Source: CAZPUS01 sp964589825 (GTDB taxonomy: Bacteria > Fibrobacterota > Chitinivibrionia > Chitinivibrionales > WJKA01). From it: a DNA stretch of 64,000 bases. The DNA is taken from NCBI GenBank assembly GCA_964589825.1, contig CAZPUS010000010.1:23707-87706 (forward strand). The letters are read 5' to 3'. The notes beneath the pieces are model-generated. The model made no database searches, was not told the DNA's origin, and saw nothing but the letters and a program-made list of their open reading frames with translations. Position numbers and translations under genes: made by a program. Below, piece by piece: positions 17,872-27,664 of this stretch; position 1 is the stretch's first letter; the number at the start of each line of letters is the position of its first letter.

Positions 17872-19866
17872 CTACGACTTCTGTCTGTCCTGAATGAGCT
17901 TTTCAACCACACTCGGATCGGCAAGTGTGGTAATGTCACCCAGGTTATCGGTCTGGTTTTCCGCGATTTTGCGAAGTATGCGCCGCATAATCTTTCCGGA
18001 ACGTGTCTTTGGCAGTGACGGAGTGAACTGAATGCCTTCCGGTGTCGCAATGGGGCCGATTTCCTGACGTACATGCTTAACCAGTTCTTTCTGAAGCTCT
18101 TCGCTGCCTTCTTCCCCCCCGACCGGTGTTACATACGCATACAGCGCCTGCCCCTTTACTTCATGCGGCATTGGAACCACCGCCGCTTCGGCGACTTTGT
18201 CGTGACTTACCAGCGCGCTTTCGACTTCCGCCGTTCCGATACGGTGTCCGGACACGTTCACGACGTCATCGATTCGTCCGAGTAACCAGTAATCTCCGTC
18301 CGAATCGACGCGGCATCCGTCTCCGGAGAAGTAAAGGTTATCGAACATGGTAAAGTACGTATCGATAAAACGATCGTGATCTCCCCATGTGGTACGCAGC
18401 ATGCTCGGCCAGGGTTTACGGATACAGAGCTTTCCGCCTTCGTTGCGTTCGCATTCACTGCCGTCATCGCGCAGCACTACCGGATCGATACCAAAAAACG
18501 GTCTGTTCGCACTTCCCGGTTTAAGCGTATGTGCGCCGGGAAGTCCGGTTATAAGGATACCGCCCGTTTCGGTCTGCCACCAGGTGTCGACGATAGGACA
18601 GCGCTCATGACCGATATTTTTGTGATACCACATCCACGCTTCCGGGTTGATCGGTTCACCCACGGTACCGAGCACACGCAGGGTATCGAGAGAATACTTT
18701 TTGGGCCATTCGTCCCCGAGACGCATCAGCGCACGGATTGCAGTCGGTGCGGTATAGAATATGGTCACCCCGAACTTGTCGCAGATATGCCACATCCGGC
18801 CTGCATCGGGATAGGTGGGTACGCCCTCGAACATCAGCGATGTGGCACCGTTTGCCAGCGGACCGTACACAATATAGCTGTGCCCGGTTATCCATCCGAT
18901 ATCGGCGGTGCACCAGTAGATGTCATCATCATGCAGGTCGAAGACGTATTTATGTGTAAGAGAAGTGTAGAGAAGATAGCCGGCGGTTGTATGGACCACA
19001 CCCTTTGGTTTGCCGGTAGATCCGGAGGTGTAGAGAATAAACAGCGGGTCTTCCGCATTCATCTGTTCGGCTTCGCACTCTGCGGACTGACCGGCCACTT
19101 CCTCATGAAACCAGGTGTCCCGTCCGTCTTTCATTTCACAGGCTTCATCGTTCACTTTGGCGACAATAACATTTTCGATGGTCGGCGTATTTTCAAGAGC
19201 CTTGTCGGCTATATCCTTGAGCCGTATGAATTTTCCGCCCCGACGCGACACGTTTGCGGTAATGAGCATCTTGCAGTCGGAATCGTTCACCCGTCCTGCA
19301 ATCGCATCCGAGCTGAAACCACCAAAGATCACTGAATGTATCGCTCCGATACGTGCACACGCAAGCATCGCGATCGTCAATTCGCTTATCATCGGCATAT
19401 AGATGGCTACCCTGTCCCCCTTCTGTATTCCTTTTGACTTGAGCACATTCGCGAACTTGCACACTTCTTCGTGCAGCTGGCGATAGGTCAGATTCTGCAC
19501 ATTGTCTTCTTCTTCCCCCTGCCAGATAATCGCTTTTTTATCCGCGAGCGGACCATCAAGATGGCGATCGAGACAGTTGTAGCAGACATTAAGTGTTCCG
19601 TCTTCGAACCAGGTGTGTGTGACGTTGCGGGACTTGGTATCCCATTCATATTCAAGGCTTTTGGAAGGCTCCTTAAACCATGACAGTGTCTTTTTGGCCT
19701 GGTCCAGCCAGAATGCTTCGGTATTGTTTACCGACTCTTCCCACATTTGCTGATACTGGTCGAATCCGCTTATGTGAGCCCTCTTTTTCACTTCCCCGGG
19801 TGGTGGAAACTGACGTCCTTCGGTCATAAATGACGTCATCGACCCTTCCTGCGCGCGATCAGCCAT
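17872..19866 (-). CDS. acs: AMP-forming acetyl-CoA synthetase
   Basis: 664 residues from the ATG at 19866, preceded by AAGGAG; the longer open frame has no ribosome site. The acetyl-CoA synthetase pattern is complete: PLFILYTSGSTGKPKGVVHT binds ATP, DTWWQTETGG is the acetate-site motif, and YFSGDGCRVDSDGDYW is the A8 hinge region. SLPKTRSGKIMRR near the end carries Lys625, equivalent to the lysine that is reversibly acetylated in Salmonella Acs (Lys609). It converts acetate, ATP and CoA to acetyl-CoA. The AcuC-like deacetylase and a GNAT-fused enzyme are neighbours. Confidence 0.97.
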   Translation of the reverse strand: MADRAQEGSMTSFMTEGRQFPPPGEVKKRAHISGFDQYQQMWEESVNNTEAFWLDQAKKTLSWFKEPSKSLEYEWDTKSRNVTHTWFEDGTLNVCYNCLDRHLDGPLADKKAIIWQGEEEDNVQNLTYRQLHEEVCKFANVLKSKGIQKGDRVAIYMPMISELTIAMLACARIGAIHSVIFGGFSSDAIAGRVNDSDCKMLITANVSRRGGKFIRLKDIADKALENTPTIENVIVAKVNDEACEMKDGRDTWFHEEVAGQSAECEAEQMNAEDPLFILYTSGSTGKPKGVVHTTAGYLLYTSLTHKYVFDLHDDDIYWCTADIGWITGHSYIVYGPLANGATSLMFEGVPTYPDAGRMWHICDKFGVTIFYTAPTAIRALMRLGDEWPKKYSLDTLRVLGTVGEPINPEAWMWYHKNIGHERCPIVDTWWQTETGGILITGLPGAHTLKPGSANRPFFGIDPVVLRDDGSECERNEGGKLCIRKPWPSMLRTTWGDHDRFIDTYFTMFDNLYFSGDGCRVDSDGDYWLLGRIDDVVNVSGHRIGTAEVESALVSHDKVAEAAVVPMPHEVKGQALYAYVTPVGGEEGSEELQKELVKHVRQEIGPIATPEGIQFTPSLPKTRSGKIMRRILRKIAENQTDNLGDITTLADPSVVEKLIQDRQKS

Positions 19867-20484
19867 ATGAGACTCCTTGTTTTGAGATTGAGAAAAAATA
19901 TTAAAAAACTCGTATACACATTTGCATATGTCAACCATTGTTACCGTGTTATAAAATATAATGATCGCACCACAGAAGCAAGAGGTAGAACCATTTTTTC
20001 CATATTTATCATTTCAAAGCGGTATGCGGGTGCGATTACCGCATTCCATTCACGCACCATACAATTATTACTGCTCTTCTGCAGAAGAAAACACCCCCTG
20101 TTCACCACTTGTATTTACCACGTGTCTTCATGTATTTTTATCATTCTTTTTTTAGTGATCCGCAGCCATGAAAACCAGTACACTGCAGCGCTGAAACCTT
20201 GGTGTTTCCGTGCGACAACGGACTTTTTATTTTATTATATATCAATTTTTTGCAGGGTTGTACCATTAATTCGCACCATGAGTGCGGTATACATTAATCA
20301 GCCATTACACTATGGCAGATTTGCCCGGCTGCACGCACCGGCGAAATCCCCGACCGAATTTCCGCTATTCAATACGCAGCCTTTGCAGCGAATAGTCGAT
20401 GCGATATCCGCTGCACCTCCATCTGATGGAATCGAAACAGGTATCATTAATACAGAATAACCGAATTAACGAAAGTCTCCTGAT
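19867..20484. other. Long divergent intergenic region between acs and the acyl-CoA synthetase gene
   Basis: 618 bases between two divergent transcription units. It must hold both promoters. A TTGACA lies on the minus strand near 19932-19937 but I see no well-spaced -10. A 197-codon frame on the plus strand has unlikely composition, no ribosome site and no family resemblance, so I do not call it. No palindromic repeat copy or RNA gene was recognised. The size suggests regulated expression. Confidence 0.5.
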
Positions 20485-22584
20485 ATGAATTTTTCTCAAC
20501 TGGTCGTGCCCTCCTCGCTGGCAGTGGTAGGAGCCTCGGCAAATCCTCAGAAGGTTGGCTACGCAATCCTGAACAACATCATTCAGGGTGGATATGAAGG
20601 CGATGTCTACGCAATCAATCCAAAAGAAAAACAAATTCTTGGCATCGATTCCTACCCGTCACTGGAGCAGGTGCCGGGTACCATCGACTGCGCGGTAATT
20701 TCTATAAAAAAAGAGCTGGTTAAATCAATACTCCAGCAATGTGCGGCAAAAGGCGTGGCCAGCGTCATAATAATTACGGCAGGGTTCGGCGAAACCGGAA
20801 AAGAAGGGCAAAATCTTCAGAAAGAGCTTACCCGATTCTGCGAAAGCAAGAATATTACGATGATGGGTCCCAATTGTCTCGGACTCATCAATCCCTGGCA
20901 CAAGCTCAATGCCGCATTCGGACAGAAGATGAATCATGCCGGCGGCATCGGTGTCATTTCTCAGTCCGGTGCCCTGGTCACCTCGATACAGGATTGGGCC
21001 TTTGCACAAAAAATCGGTTTTTCGATACTCGCTTCTATAGGCAACAAAGCATCTCTCGATGAAGTCGATTTTATTGTAAAACTGCGCGACGATCCCAATA
21101 CCGACGTAATCGCCGCATACCTCGAAGAGATATCCAACGGTCAGCAGTTCATGCATATCGCAGAAAAGGTAAGCAAAACAAAGCCGATCGTAATTCTAAA
21201 ATCGGGTCGTACGAGCACCGGCGCCAAAGCCGCATCCTCCCATACCGGAAGTCTTGCAGGCAGCGACAATGCCTACGACTGTGCATTCGGCAGAACCGGG
21301 GTACTGCGTGTGGAATCTATCGAAGAACTTTTCGACATATCCACCGCGCTCTCGTATATGCCGCTTCCGGAGGGAAACAATGTCGCTGTTGTTACCAATG
21401 CGGGTGGCCCTGGCATCATGATGACCGATGCGCTCGAAAGTGCTGGGCTCGATATGGCACAACTGAAACCGGAGACAAGCAAGACGCTTTCCTCGTTCAT
21501 GCCGGAGGCCGCTTCGGCAAAAAACCCGGTTGATGTGCTCGGTGATGCAGATGCAAAACGCTACGGAAATGCCATCGAAACGCTGATGAAAAGCGATGAG
21601 GTCGATGCCGTTATCGTAATTCTCACCCCGCAGCGAATGACCGAATATGCCGAAACCGCCAATGAAATCGTACGCATGTACCGTACACACGGCAAACCCA
21701 TTCTTGCCTGTTTCATGGGCTCCGATATTGTCGAGGAGGGTGTCTCGATACTCCAGAAAAACAAAATACCGCATTATCCGATCCCGGAGCGGGCTGCCCG
21801 TGCCATATACGGAATGGCCTCATATGCACATTACAAAAAGCGTCCCCTGCGCACGGTGGAGCGGTTCACCGTGAATAAAAATCCGGTAAAAAAAATGATC
21901 CGGCTCTACCGGAAAAAACAGCAATACGAAATTGGCGAAATCGATGCAAAAAACATGCTCAGCGCGTATAATTTCGATCTTCCCCCGGGAAAACTCGTTA
22001 CCAGTGTAGACGAAGCGATCAATTTTGCCGAGCAGACAGGCTACCCGCTCGCCATGAAAATTTCAAGCCCCGACATATTGCATAAATCGGATGTGGGGGG
22101 TGTCCGTATCGGGCTCGATTCCGCTTCGGATGTGGCCGATTCGTTCGAACTGATGATGCTGCGTGTCAAACGCGCTCGTCCGGAGGCGGAACTACAGGGT
22201 GTACTGCTTGAAAAAATGGTGTCTGCACGCCAGGAGACGATCCTCGGTATGAAAAAAGACCCCCAGTTTGGCCCCATGCTTATGTTTGGCCTCGGAGGCG
22301 TCTTCGTAGAAATACTCAAAGACGTTTCTTTCAGCCTCGCACCGATTACCGAATCGGAAGCCTACGAAATGATTAAAGGTACAAAAACCTACAAACTGCT
22401 CACCGGAGCACGTGGACAGACCGGCGTGGATATTCCGGCAATAGTCGAAAACATCCAGCGCTTCTCCCAGCTTGTTATGGATTTTTCCGAAATTGCCGAG
22501 ATAGACATCAATCCACTTATGGTCGGCAATGAAGGAGAAGGTGCATACGTTGTCGATGCCCGTTGTGTAATAGAAAAGGAGTAA
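20485..22584 (+). CDS. ADP-forming acetate/acyl-CoA synthetase, fused alpha-beta subunits
   Basis: 699 residues. The CoA-binding domain is N-terminal (SLAVVGASANPQKVGYAILNN). Succinyl-CoA-ligase-like domains follow with the phosphohistidine His253 in ASSHTGSLAGSD. A C-terminal ATP-grasp domain (MKISSPDILHKSDVGGVRIGL to EIDINPLMV) completes the alpha-beta fusion. Such enzymes interconvert acyl-CoA plus ADP and phosphate with the free acid, CoA and ATP; they can conserve energy by making acetate or activate organic acids. There is no GNAT domain in this chain, unlike the Pat family. A weak ribosome site precedes the ATG. The CoA-transferase/GNAT gene starts 6 bases after its stop. Confidence 0.92.
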   Translation: MNFSQLVVPSSLAVVGASANPQKVGYAILNNIIQGGYEGDVYAINPKEKQILGIDSYPSLEQVPGTIDCAVISIKKELVKSILQQCAAKGVASVIIITAGFGETGKEGQNLQKELTRFCESKNITMMGPNCLGLINPWHKLNAAFGQKMNHAGGIGVISQSGALVTSIQDWAFAQKIGFSILASIGNKASLDEVDFIVKLRDDPNTDVIAAYLEEISNGQQFMHIAEKVSKTKPIVILKSGRTSTGAKAASSHTGSLAGSDNAYDCAFGRTGVLRVESIEELFDISTALSYMPLPEGNNVAVVTNAGGPGIMMTDALESAGLDMAQLKPETSKTLSSFMPEAASAKNPVDVLGDADAKRYGNAIETLMKSDEVDAVIVILTPQRMTEYAETANEIVRMYRTHGKPILACFMGSDIVEEGVSILQKNKIPHYPIPERAARAIYGMASYAHYKKRPLRTVERFTVNKNPVKKMIRLYRKKQQYEIGEIDAKNMLSAYNFDLPPGKLVTSVDEAINFAEQTGYPLAMKISSPDILHKSDVGGVRIGLDSASDVADSFELMMLRVKRARPEAELQGVLLEKMVSARQETILGMKKDPQFGPMLMFGLGGVFVEILKDVSFSLAPITESEAYEMIKGTKTYKLLTGARGQTGVDIPAIVENIQRFSQLVMDFSEIAEIDINPLMVGNEGEGAYVVDARCVIEKE

Positions 22585-22590
22585 CCGCGA

Positions 22591-24441
22591 ATGTCATCAT
22601 GGAAAGAGACATACAAAAGTAAGATTCTTGCCCCGCAAAAAGCGATCAGTCTCATACGTCCGGGCTCCCGCATTTTTATCGGTACCGGGTGCGGCCAGCC
22701 CCAGCTTCTTGTCGATGAACTGGTAAAAAAACATCACGGCATCGAAGATGCAGAAATCTACCATCTTCTTACCCGGGGAACCGCTCCGTACATACGCGAA
22801 GAATATGCAAAAAAATTCCGCACCTGCAGCTTCTTTCTGGCGCCTAATGTGCGTGAAGGTATCGTAAGCGGCAGAGGCGACTATATCCCGGTCGGACTTT
22901 CCGACATTCCGTCTTTGTTCAAATCGGGAAGAATACCGATCGATGTGGCGCTCATACAGACAAGCCCACCCGACAAAAACGGATACCTTAATCTCGGGGT
23001 ATCGATCGATATCGTCAAATCGGCACTGGAAAACAGTCTTATGGTTATTGCCGAGGTCAACGAACATATGCCCCAGACGCATGGAGAAACGACCGTACGT
23101 GCCGATATGGTGGATGCAATCGTCGAAAGCGACAGAGAACTTCTGGAATACTCACTTCCCGAACCTGATGAAACGGTCGACGCAATCGCAAAAAATGTGG
23201 CCTCGCTTATAGAAGATGGCTCCACTATCGAAGTAGGGATCGGGAGTATCCCCCAGGCGGTATTACAGTATCTTTCGGATAAAAAGGATCTCGGTATTCA
23301 TACCGAAATGTTCAATGACGCCATTATGCCGCTTATCGAATCGGGGGTGATCAACGGAAGTCGTAAAACACTCAACCGGGGTAAAATCACCGCAAGTTTC
23401 TGTCTCGGTACCCGCAAACTCTATGATTATATAGATCAGAATCAGTTATTCGATTTTCGCCCGACCGAATATGTCAACGATCCGTTCATTATCGGCCAGC
23501 ACACCAGGATGGTCGCCATTAACGTGGCGATTGAAGTCGATATGACCGGCCAGGTTTGTTCCGACTCCATTGGCTATGACTTCTATTCCGGCATAGGCGG
23601 TCAGCTCGATTTCAACCGTGGTGCGAGCCGTGCCCGTGAAGGGAAAGCCATTATCGCGCTTCCCTCCACTGCAAAAAACGGAACGATTTCCCGGATAGTG
23701 CCCAAACTGAGCGACGGTGCCGGCGTGGTGGTTCCCCGTGGCGACACGCGCTATGTAGTAACCGAATACGGTGTGGCCGATCTCTTCGGCAAAAGCGTAC
23801 GCGAGCGTGTACTCGCACTCGCCGAAATCGCGCATCCCGATTTTCGCAACGATATCCTCAACGAAGCGAAAAAACGCCGCTATGTATTCGAATATCAAAA
23901 GGTGTTTCCGAATAAGGCGGCAGCCTATCCCAAGGAATACCAGACACGCCGGACCCTGTTCGACGGAACGGTGTTGTTTATCAGACCCATTAAGCCCAGT
24001 GATGACGATGCCCTTCGCGATATGTGTTACACCCTCAGCGAAAAATCGATCGCATTTCGTTTTTTCCAGCCCATTAAGGCTTTCCCGCATAAATTCATAC
24101 AGGACTTCACCCATATCGATTACAGACACGACATGGCAATCGCCGCTCTCATCAAAGATACCGGCGGAGAACGCATGATCGGTGTGGCACATTATTTTCT
24201 GAATAAATCGGGAAAACGCGCCGAAGTATCATTTCTCGTACGCGAAGACTGGCAGTCAAAAGGTATCGGCACACATCTGATGAATATTCTCGCCGATATC
24301 GCCCGCGAGCGGAGAATCGAAGGCTTTGATGCAAGCGTGCTGGCAAACAACTACCAGATGCTGACTGTTTTTTACAACTCAGGATTCGAAGTGACAACCA
24401 AACGTCATGAAGATATGTACCACATATCATTCAATATCTGA
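22591..24441 (+). CDS. Acetyl-CoA hydrolase/CoA-transferase fused to a GNAT acetyltransferase domain
   Basis: 616 residues, with AAGGAG before the ATG. Residues ~1-445 are an acetyl-CoA hydrolase/succinyl-CoA:acetate CoA-transferase domain (RIFIGTGCGQPQLLVDEL, EVGIGSIPQAVLQYL, VVTEYGVADLFGKSV). Residues ~457-616 are a GNAT domain (VLFIRPIKPSDDDALRDM, then acetyl-CoA loop QSKGIGTHLM near 555). The first part moves CoA between acids or hydrolyses acetyl-CoA. The second could acetylate a protein lysine, as the GNAT part of Pat enzymes does. The fusion recurs in anaerobic bacteria, but its GNAT substrate is not known to me. It probably forms an operon with the preceding acyl-CoA synthetase. Confidence 0.92.
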   Translation: MSSWKETYKSKILAPQKAISLIRPGSRIFIGTGCGQPQLLVDELVKKHHGIEDAEIYHLLTRGTAPYIREEYAKKFRTCSFFLAPNVREGIVSGRGDYIPVGLSDIPSLFKSGRIPIDVALIQTSPPDKNGYLNLGVSIDIVKSALENSLMVIAEVNEHMPQTHGETTVRADMVDAIVESDRELLEYSLPEPDETVDAIAKNVASLIEDGSTIEVGIGSIPQAVLQYLSDKKDLGIHTEMFNDAIMPLIESGVINGSRKTLNRGKITASFCLGTRKLYDYIDQNQLFDFRPTEYVNDPFIIGQHTRMVAINVAIEVDMTGQVCSDSIGYDFYSGIGGQLDFNRGASRAREGKAIIALPSTAKNGTISRIVPKLSDGAGVVVPRGDTRYVVTEYGVADLFGKSVRERVLALAEIAHPDFRNDILNEAKKRRYVFEYQKVFPNKAAAYPKEYQTRRTLFDGTVLFIRPIKPSDDDALRDMCYTLSEKSIAFRFFQPIKAFPHKFIQDFTHIDYRHDMAIAALIKDTGGERMIGVAHYFLNKSGKRAEVSFLVREDWQSKGIGTHLMNILADIARERRIEGFDASVLANNYQMLTVFYNSGFEVTTKRHEDMYHISFNI

Positions 24442-24480
24442 TCGCCGCTATTTACCATACCTGTTTCTGTGGAGCATCTT

Positions 24481-25665
24481 ATGAGTAATGACCACACCGC
24501 CTCCTGTTTTGTGTCGACTTACGCACGAAGCGGGCCGCCATTGATCAAAGGTGATGGCATATCTGTCTGGGACGGAGAAGGAAACCACTATCTCGACTTT
24601 GGCGCCGGCATCGCGGTTAACGCGCTGGGCCACCGTCATCCCGAGCTGACGCGCGTGCTGACCGAACAGGCAGAAAGCCTTTTGCACGTATCCAACCTGT
24701 ACTACAGCAAACCTCAGCTGGAACTTGCCTGCTCACTGGTTGACAAAAGCTTCGGGCAGAAGGTGTTCTTCTGCAACAGTGGTACTGAGGCTATCGAGGC
24801 GGGAATAAAATTTTCCCGCAAGCATGCCACACAATCGACACCTGATGCTTTTCACGTACTCTCGTTTACCGATGCCTTTCACGGCCGGACGTACGGAGCG
24901 CTCAGCGCGACACCCCAGGAAAAATTCCACACAGGGTTCGAGCCGCTGGTACCCGGTTTTCATTATGCCCCGTTTAACGACTATGCAGCGACCGAAGAAC
25001 TGCTCTATCAATATCCCTTCAGTGCGATTATTATCGAGCCGCTTCAGGGAGAAGGCGGGATTAACGCCGCAGACAAACAATTTTTACAGCTGCTGCGCGA
25101 TTATACGAACGCGCACGAAGAGACGGTGCTTATTTTCGACGAAATCCAATGCGGACTGGGACGTTGCGGCTCTCTATGGTGCTATGAACACTACGGCATA
25201 GAACCCGACATGATGGCACTGGCCAAACCTCTTGGCGGCGGACTCCCGCTGGGCGCACTGGTGTGCAAAGAAGATGTTGTGTCAACCATCACGCCGGGAG
25301 ATCACGGCACGACTTTTGGCGGAAATCCCGTTGCGTGCGCCCTCGGTGCTACGATGCTCGAACTCATTGCCCAACAGAACTTTCTTTCGCATGTAACGCG
25401 CATGGGAGATATACTCTACGGCTGGCTGGAATCGATTGCCTCACGCAATGACTGCTGCTGCGACGTCCGCGGAATGGGGCTGATGTGCGGCATCCGCATG
25501 AAAGAAGATCCGGCTGCAATCATCAATGAATGTAAATCCCGCGGACTGCTCGTTATTAAAGCGGCGCACAACACAATACGTTTTCTTCCGCCGCTGATCG
25601 TCAACGAAGAACAAATCGAAGAGGCATGCCGCATTTTTGAAGAAAGCGTTCGCACCTGCAGCTGA
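24481..25665 (+). CDS. argD: Acetylornithine aminotransferase
   Basis: 394 residues from the ATG at 24481 (GTGGAG upstream). GDGISVWDGEGNHYLDFGAG and HVSNLYYSKPQ open the class III aminotransferase fold. FCNSGTEAIEAGIKFSR binds the PLP phosphate, IFDEIQCGLGRCG is the PLP aspartate segment, and Lys249 in ALAKPLGGGLPLG is the Schiff-base lysine. The closest match is ArgD, which converts N-acetylglutamate semialdehyde to N-acetylornithine. It is followed by argG, which supports an arginine role over GABA or ornithine aminotransferase. Confidence 0.9.
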   Translation: MSNDHTASCFVSTYARSGPPLIKGDGISVWDGEGNHYLDFGAGIAVNALGHRHPELTRVLTEQAESLLHVSNLYYSKPQLELACSLVDKSFGQKVFFCNSGTEAIEAGIKFSRKHATQSTPDAFHVLSFTDAFHGRTYGALSATPQEKFHTGFEPLVPGFHYAPFNDYAATEELLYQYPFSAIIIEPLQGEGGINAADKQFLQLLRDYTNAHEETVLIFDEIQCGLGRCGSLWCYEHYGIEPDMMALAKPLGGGLPLGALVCKEDVVSTITPGDHGTTFGGNPVACALGATMLELIAQQNFLSHVTRMGDILYGWLESIASRNDCCCDVRGMGLMCGIRMKEDPAAIINECKSRGLLVIKAAHNTIRFLPPLIVNEEQIEEACRIFEESVRTCS

Positions 25666-25726
25666 CCCGGACTCAGCAAAGCGAAATGTGCCTTAATTCG
25701 TACCTGTAAATAAGGATGTATGTGTA

Positions 25727-26938
25727 ATGAAAAAAGAAAAAGTCGTTCTCGCGTATTCGGGCGGTCTTGACACATCGATAATGATTCCATGGCTTAAACA
25801 CAATTATAACTGTGACGTTGTGGCCATGGCGGCCGATCTCGGTCAGGGCAAAGAGCTTGACGGGCTGGAGGAGAAAGCGAAAAACACCGGCGCCAGTGCC
25901 GTATACATACAGGACTGCAGGGAGGAGTTCCTTAGCGATTATGTCTTCCCCACCATGAAAGCGGGTGCGATCTACGAAGACGCCTACTTGCTTGGAACCA
26001 GTTTTGCCCGGCCGCTTATTGCAAAGCATCAGGTCGATATCGCGCATAAGGAGAACGCGACCATGGTCGCACACGGCGCAACCGGCAAAGGCAACGACCA
26101 GGTACGGTTCGAACTTGCGTATATGGCACTCGATCCATCGCTCAAGATTATAGCTCCATGGAAAGACCCGGCCTGGGATATGCACTCCCGGGAGGCATGT
26201 ATCGAATATGCACACGCCCACAACATCCCGATAAGCCAGTCTAAAAAAAGAATCTATTCCGAAGATGCAAACTGCTGGCATATCAGCCATGAAGGTGGAA
26301 TTCTCGAGGACATCGGCGAAGAAGCACCCGAGGATGTCTACACAGAATCGAATACACTCGCCAATGCACCCGACAAACCCGAATATGTAACGATCACATT
26401 CAGAGAGGGTACTCCCGTGGCGGTCGATAAAGAATTCCTCGGCGCCTGCGAACTGCTGTCACGACTAAACAAACGTGGTGCAACACACGCCATTGGACAG
26501 GTCGACATGGTCGAAAACAGACTCGTGGGGATAAAGTCACGCGGCGTATACGAAACCCCGGGGGGCACCATCCTTTATGCAGCGCATAAAATGCTCGAGC
26601 GTGTGGTTCTCGATCGGGACACCGCGCATTACAAGCAATCGATCGCCCGTAAATACGCCGAACTTGTTTATAACGGCCAGTGGTTTTCCCCGCTGCGCTC
26701 GGCCCTCGATGCGTTCGTCACCTCTACACAGCAGCCGGTAAACGGTACGGTCCGCCTCAAACTCTTCAAGGGCCACTGTATACCTGCCGGCGTATGGTCG
26801 GACGACGCCCTTTACCACAAAGACCTTGCATCGTTTAGCGACACACAACTATACGATCAGAAAGATGCCTCCGGTTTCATTCGTTTGTTCGGACTGCCCG
26901 GCAAAGTAGCTGCGCTTACCGGCCGAAAACTGCGGTGA
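25727..26938 (+). CDS. argG: Argininosuccinate synthase
   Basis: 403 residues, the usual length. KVVLAYSGGLDTSIMIPWLK at the N-terminus is the ATP-pyrophosphatase P-loop; AHGATGKGNDQVRFEL and YSEDANCWHIS are conserved substrate-site segments. The enzyme joins citrulline and aspartate using ATP in arginine synthesis. AAGGA lies upstream of the ATG. The gene follows argD by 61 bases and precedes ispD by 24, so these probably form one unit that ends at the terminator near 28.25 kb. argH is not in the window. Confidence 0.97.
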   Translation: MKKEKVVLAYSGGLDTSIMIPWLKHNYNCDVVAMAADLGQGKELDGLEEKAKNTGASAVYIQDCREEFLSDYVFPTMKAGAIYEDAYLLGTSFARPLIAKHQVDIAHKENATMVAHGATGKGNDQVRFELAYMALDPSLKIIAPWKDPAWDMHSREACIEYAHAHNIPISQSKKRIYSEDANCWHISHEGGILEDIGEEAPEDVYTESNTLANAPDKPEYVTITFREGTPVAVDKEFLGACELLSRLNKRGATHAIGQVDMVENRLVGIKSRGVYETPGGTILYAAHKMLERVVLDRDTAHYKQSIARKYAELVYNGQWFSPLRSALDAFVTSTQQPVNGTVRLKLFKGHCIPAGVWSDDALYHKDLASFSDTQLYDQKDASGFIRLFGLPGKVAALTGRKLR

Positions 26939-26962
26939 CCTCACCGCCTTGCGGGAGACAAC

Positions 26963-27664
26963 ATGTCGACTTTCTCCGCCATTATCGTTGGTGCAGGACG
27001 CGGTACGCGACTTAACGCATCCGGACCAAAAGCCTTCATACCACTTGGTGACAAGCCTCTCTTTAGCCATAGCATTTCAGTATTCGACGCCTTTGCGTAT
27101 GCCGATGAAATCGTGCTGGTTGTACCGCCGGGATACGAAGAGAACGCCAGAAGCTATATACATCATGTCAGTACCCCGATAACCATAGCGGGTGGCGGCG
27201 CACAGAGATGGGATTCGGTGCGTAACGGTCTGAACGCATGTGACCCGTCACACGAATGGGTCATGATCCACGATGCTGCCCGGCCGTTCGTGACCACGCA
27301 GGTAATAGCAACATTGTGGGAAATGAGAAAAAAGTATCGCAGTGCCGTAACCGCAACACCAGTCGTCGATACCGTTCGACGGGCCGACGGAGACGCCTCA
27401 CAGGGCACCATCGACCGTTCCCGCCTTGTACGGGTCGGCACCCCTCAGTTATTCGACCGCAAACTGCTCATGCGTGTATTCTCAGAAACCGATTTTTCCG
27501 CTGTTGCACCAACCGACGAAGCGCAGCTCATGGAGAATGCGGGAATCCCTTCCGGCATTGCACAGGGAGGTCCTTGCAATTTCAAAATAACCGTACCGTA
27601 CGATCTTACCCTGGCAGAGGTAATGTATGCCAACCAAAAAACGCTGCAGCTGGGCGGGGAATGA
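26963..27664 (+). CDS. ispD: 2-C-methyl-D-erythritol 4-phosphate cytidylyltransferase
   Basis: 233 residues. FSAIIVGAGRGTRLNASGPK is the CTP-binding N-terminus, MIHDAARPFVT the metal/substrate motif, and VRVGTPQLFDRKLL and TDEAQLMENAG are typical IspD segments. It makes CDP-methylerythritol in the non-mevalonate isoprenoid pathway. GGGAG precedes the ATG. The 3' end overlaps the start of tag by 38 bases in another frame, a sign of translational coupling. ispF is not adjacent, although it often is in other genomes. Confidence 0.95.
   Translation: MSTFSAIIVGAGRGTRLNASGPKAFIPLGDKPLFSHSISVFDAFAYADEIVLVVPPGYEENARSYIHHVSTPITIAGGGAQRWDSVRNGLNACDPSHEWVMIHDAARPFVTTQVIATLWEMRKKYRSAVTATPVVDTVRRADGDASQGTIDRSRLVRVGTPQLFDRKLLMRVFSETDFSAVAPTDEAQLMENAGIPSGIAQGGPCNFKITVPYDLTLAEVMYANQKTLQLGGE

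Noticed and set aside
19867..20460. 197-codon plus-strand frame between acs and the acyl-CoA synthetase gene
   Set aside because: No ribosome site, improbable composition, and it lies in the divergent promoter region.
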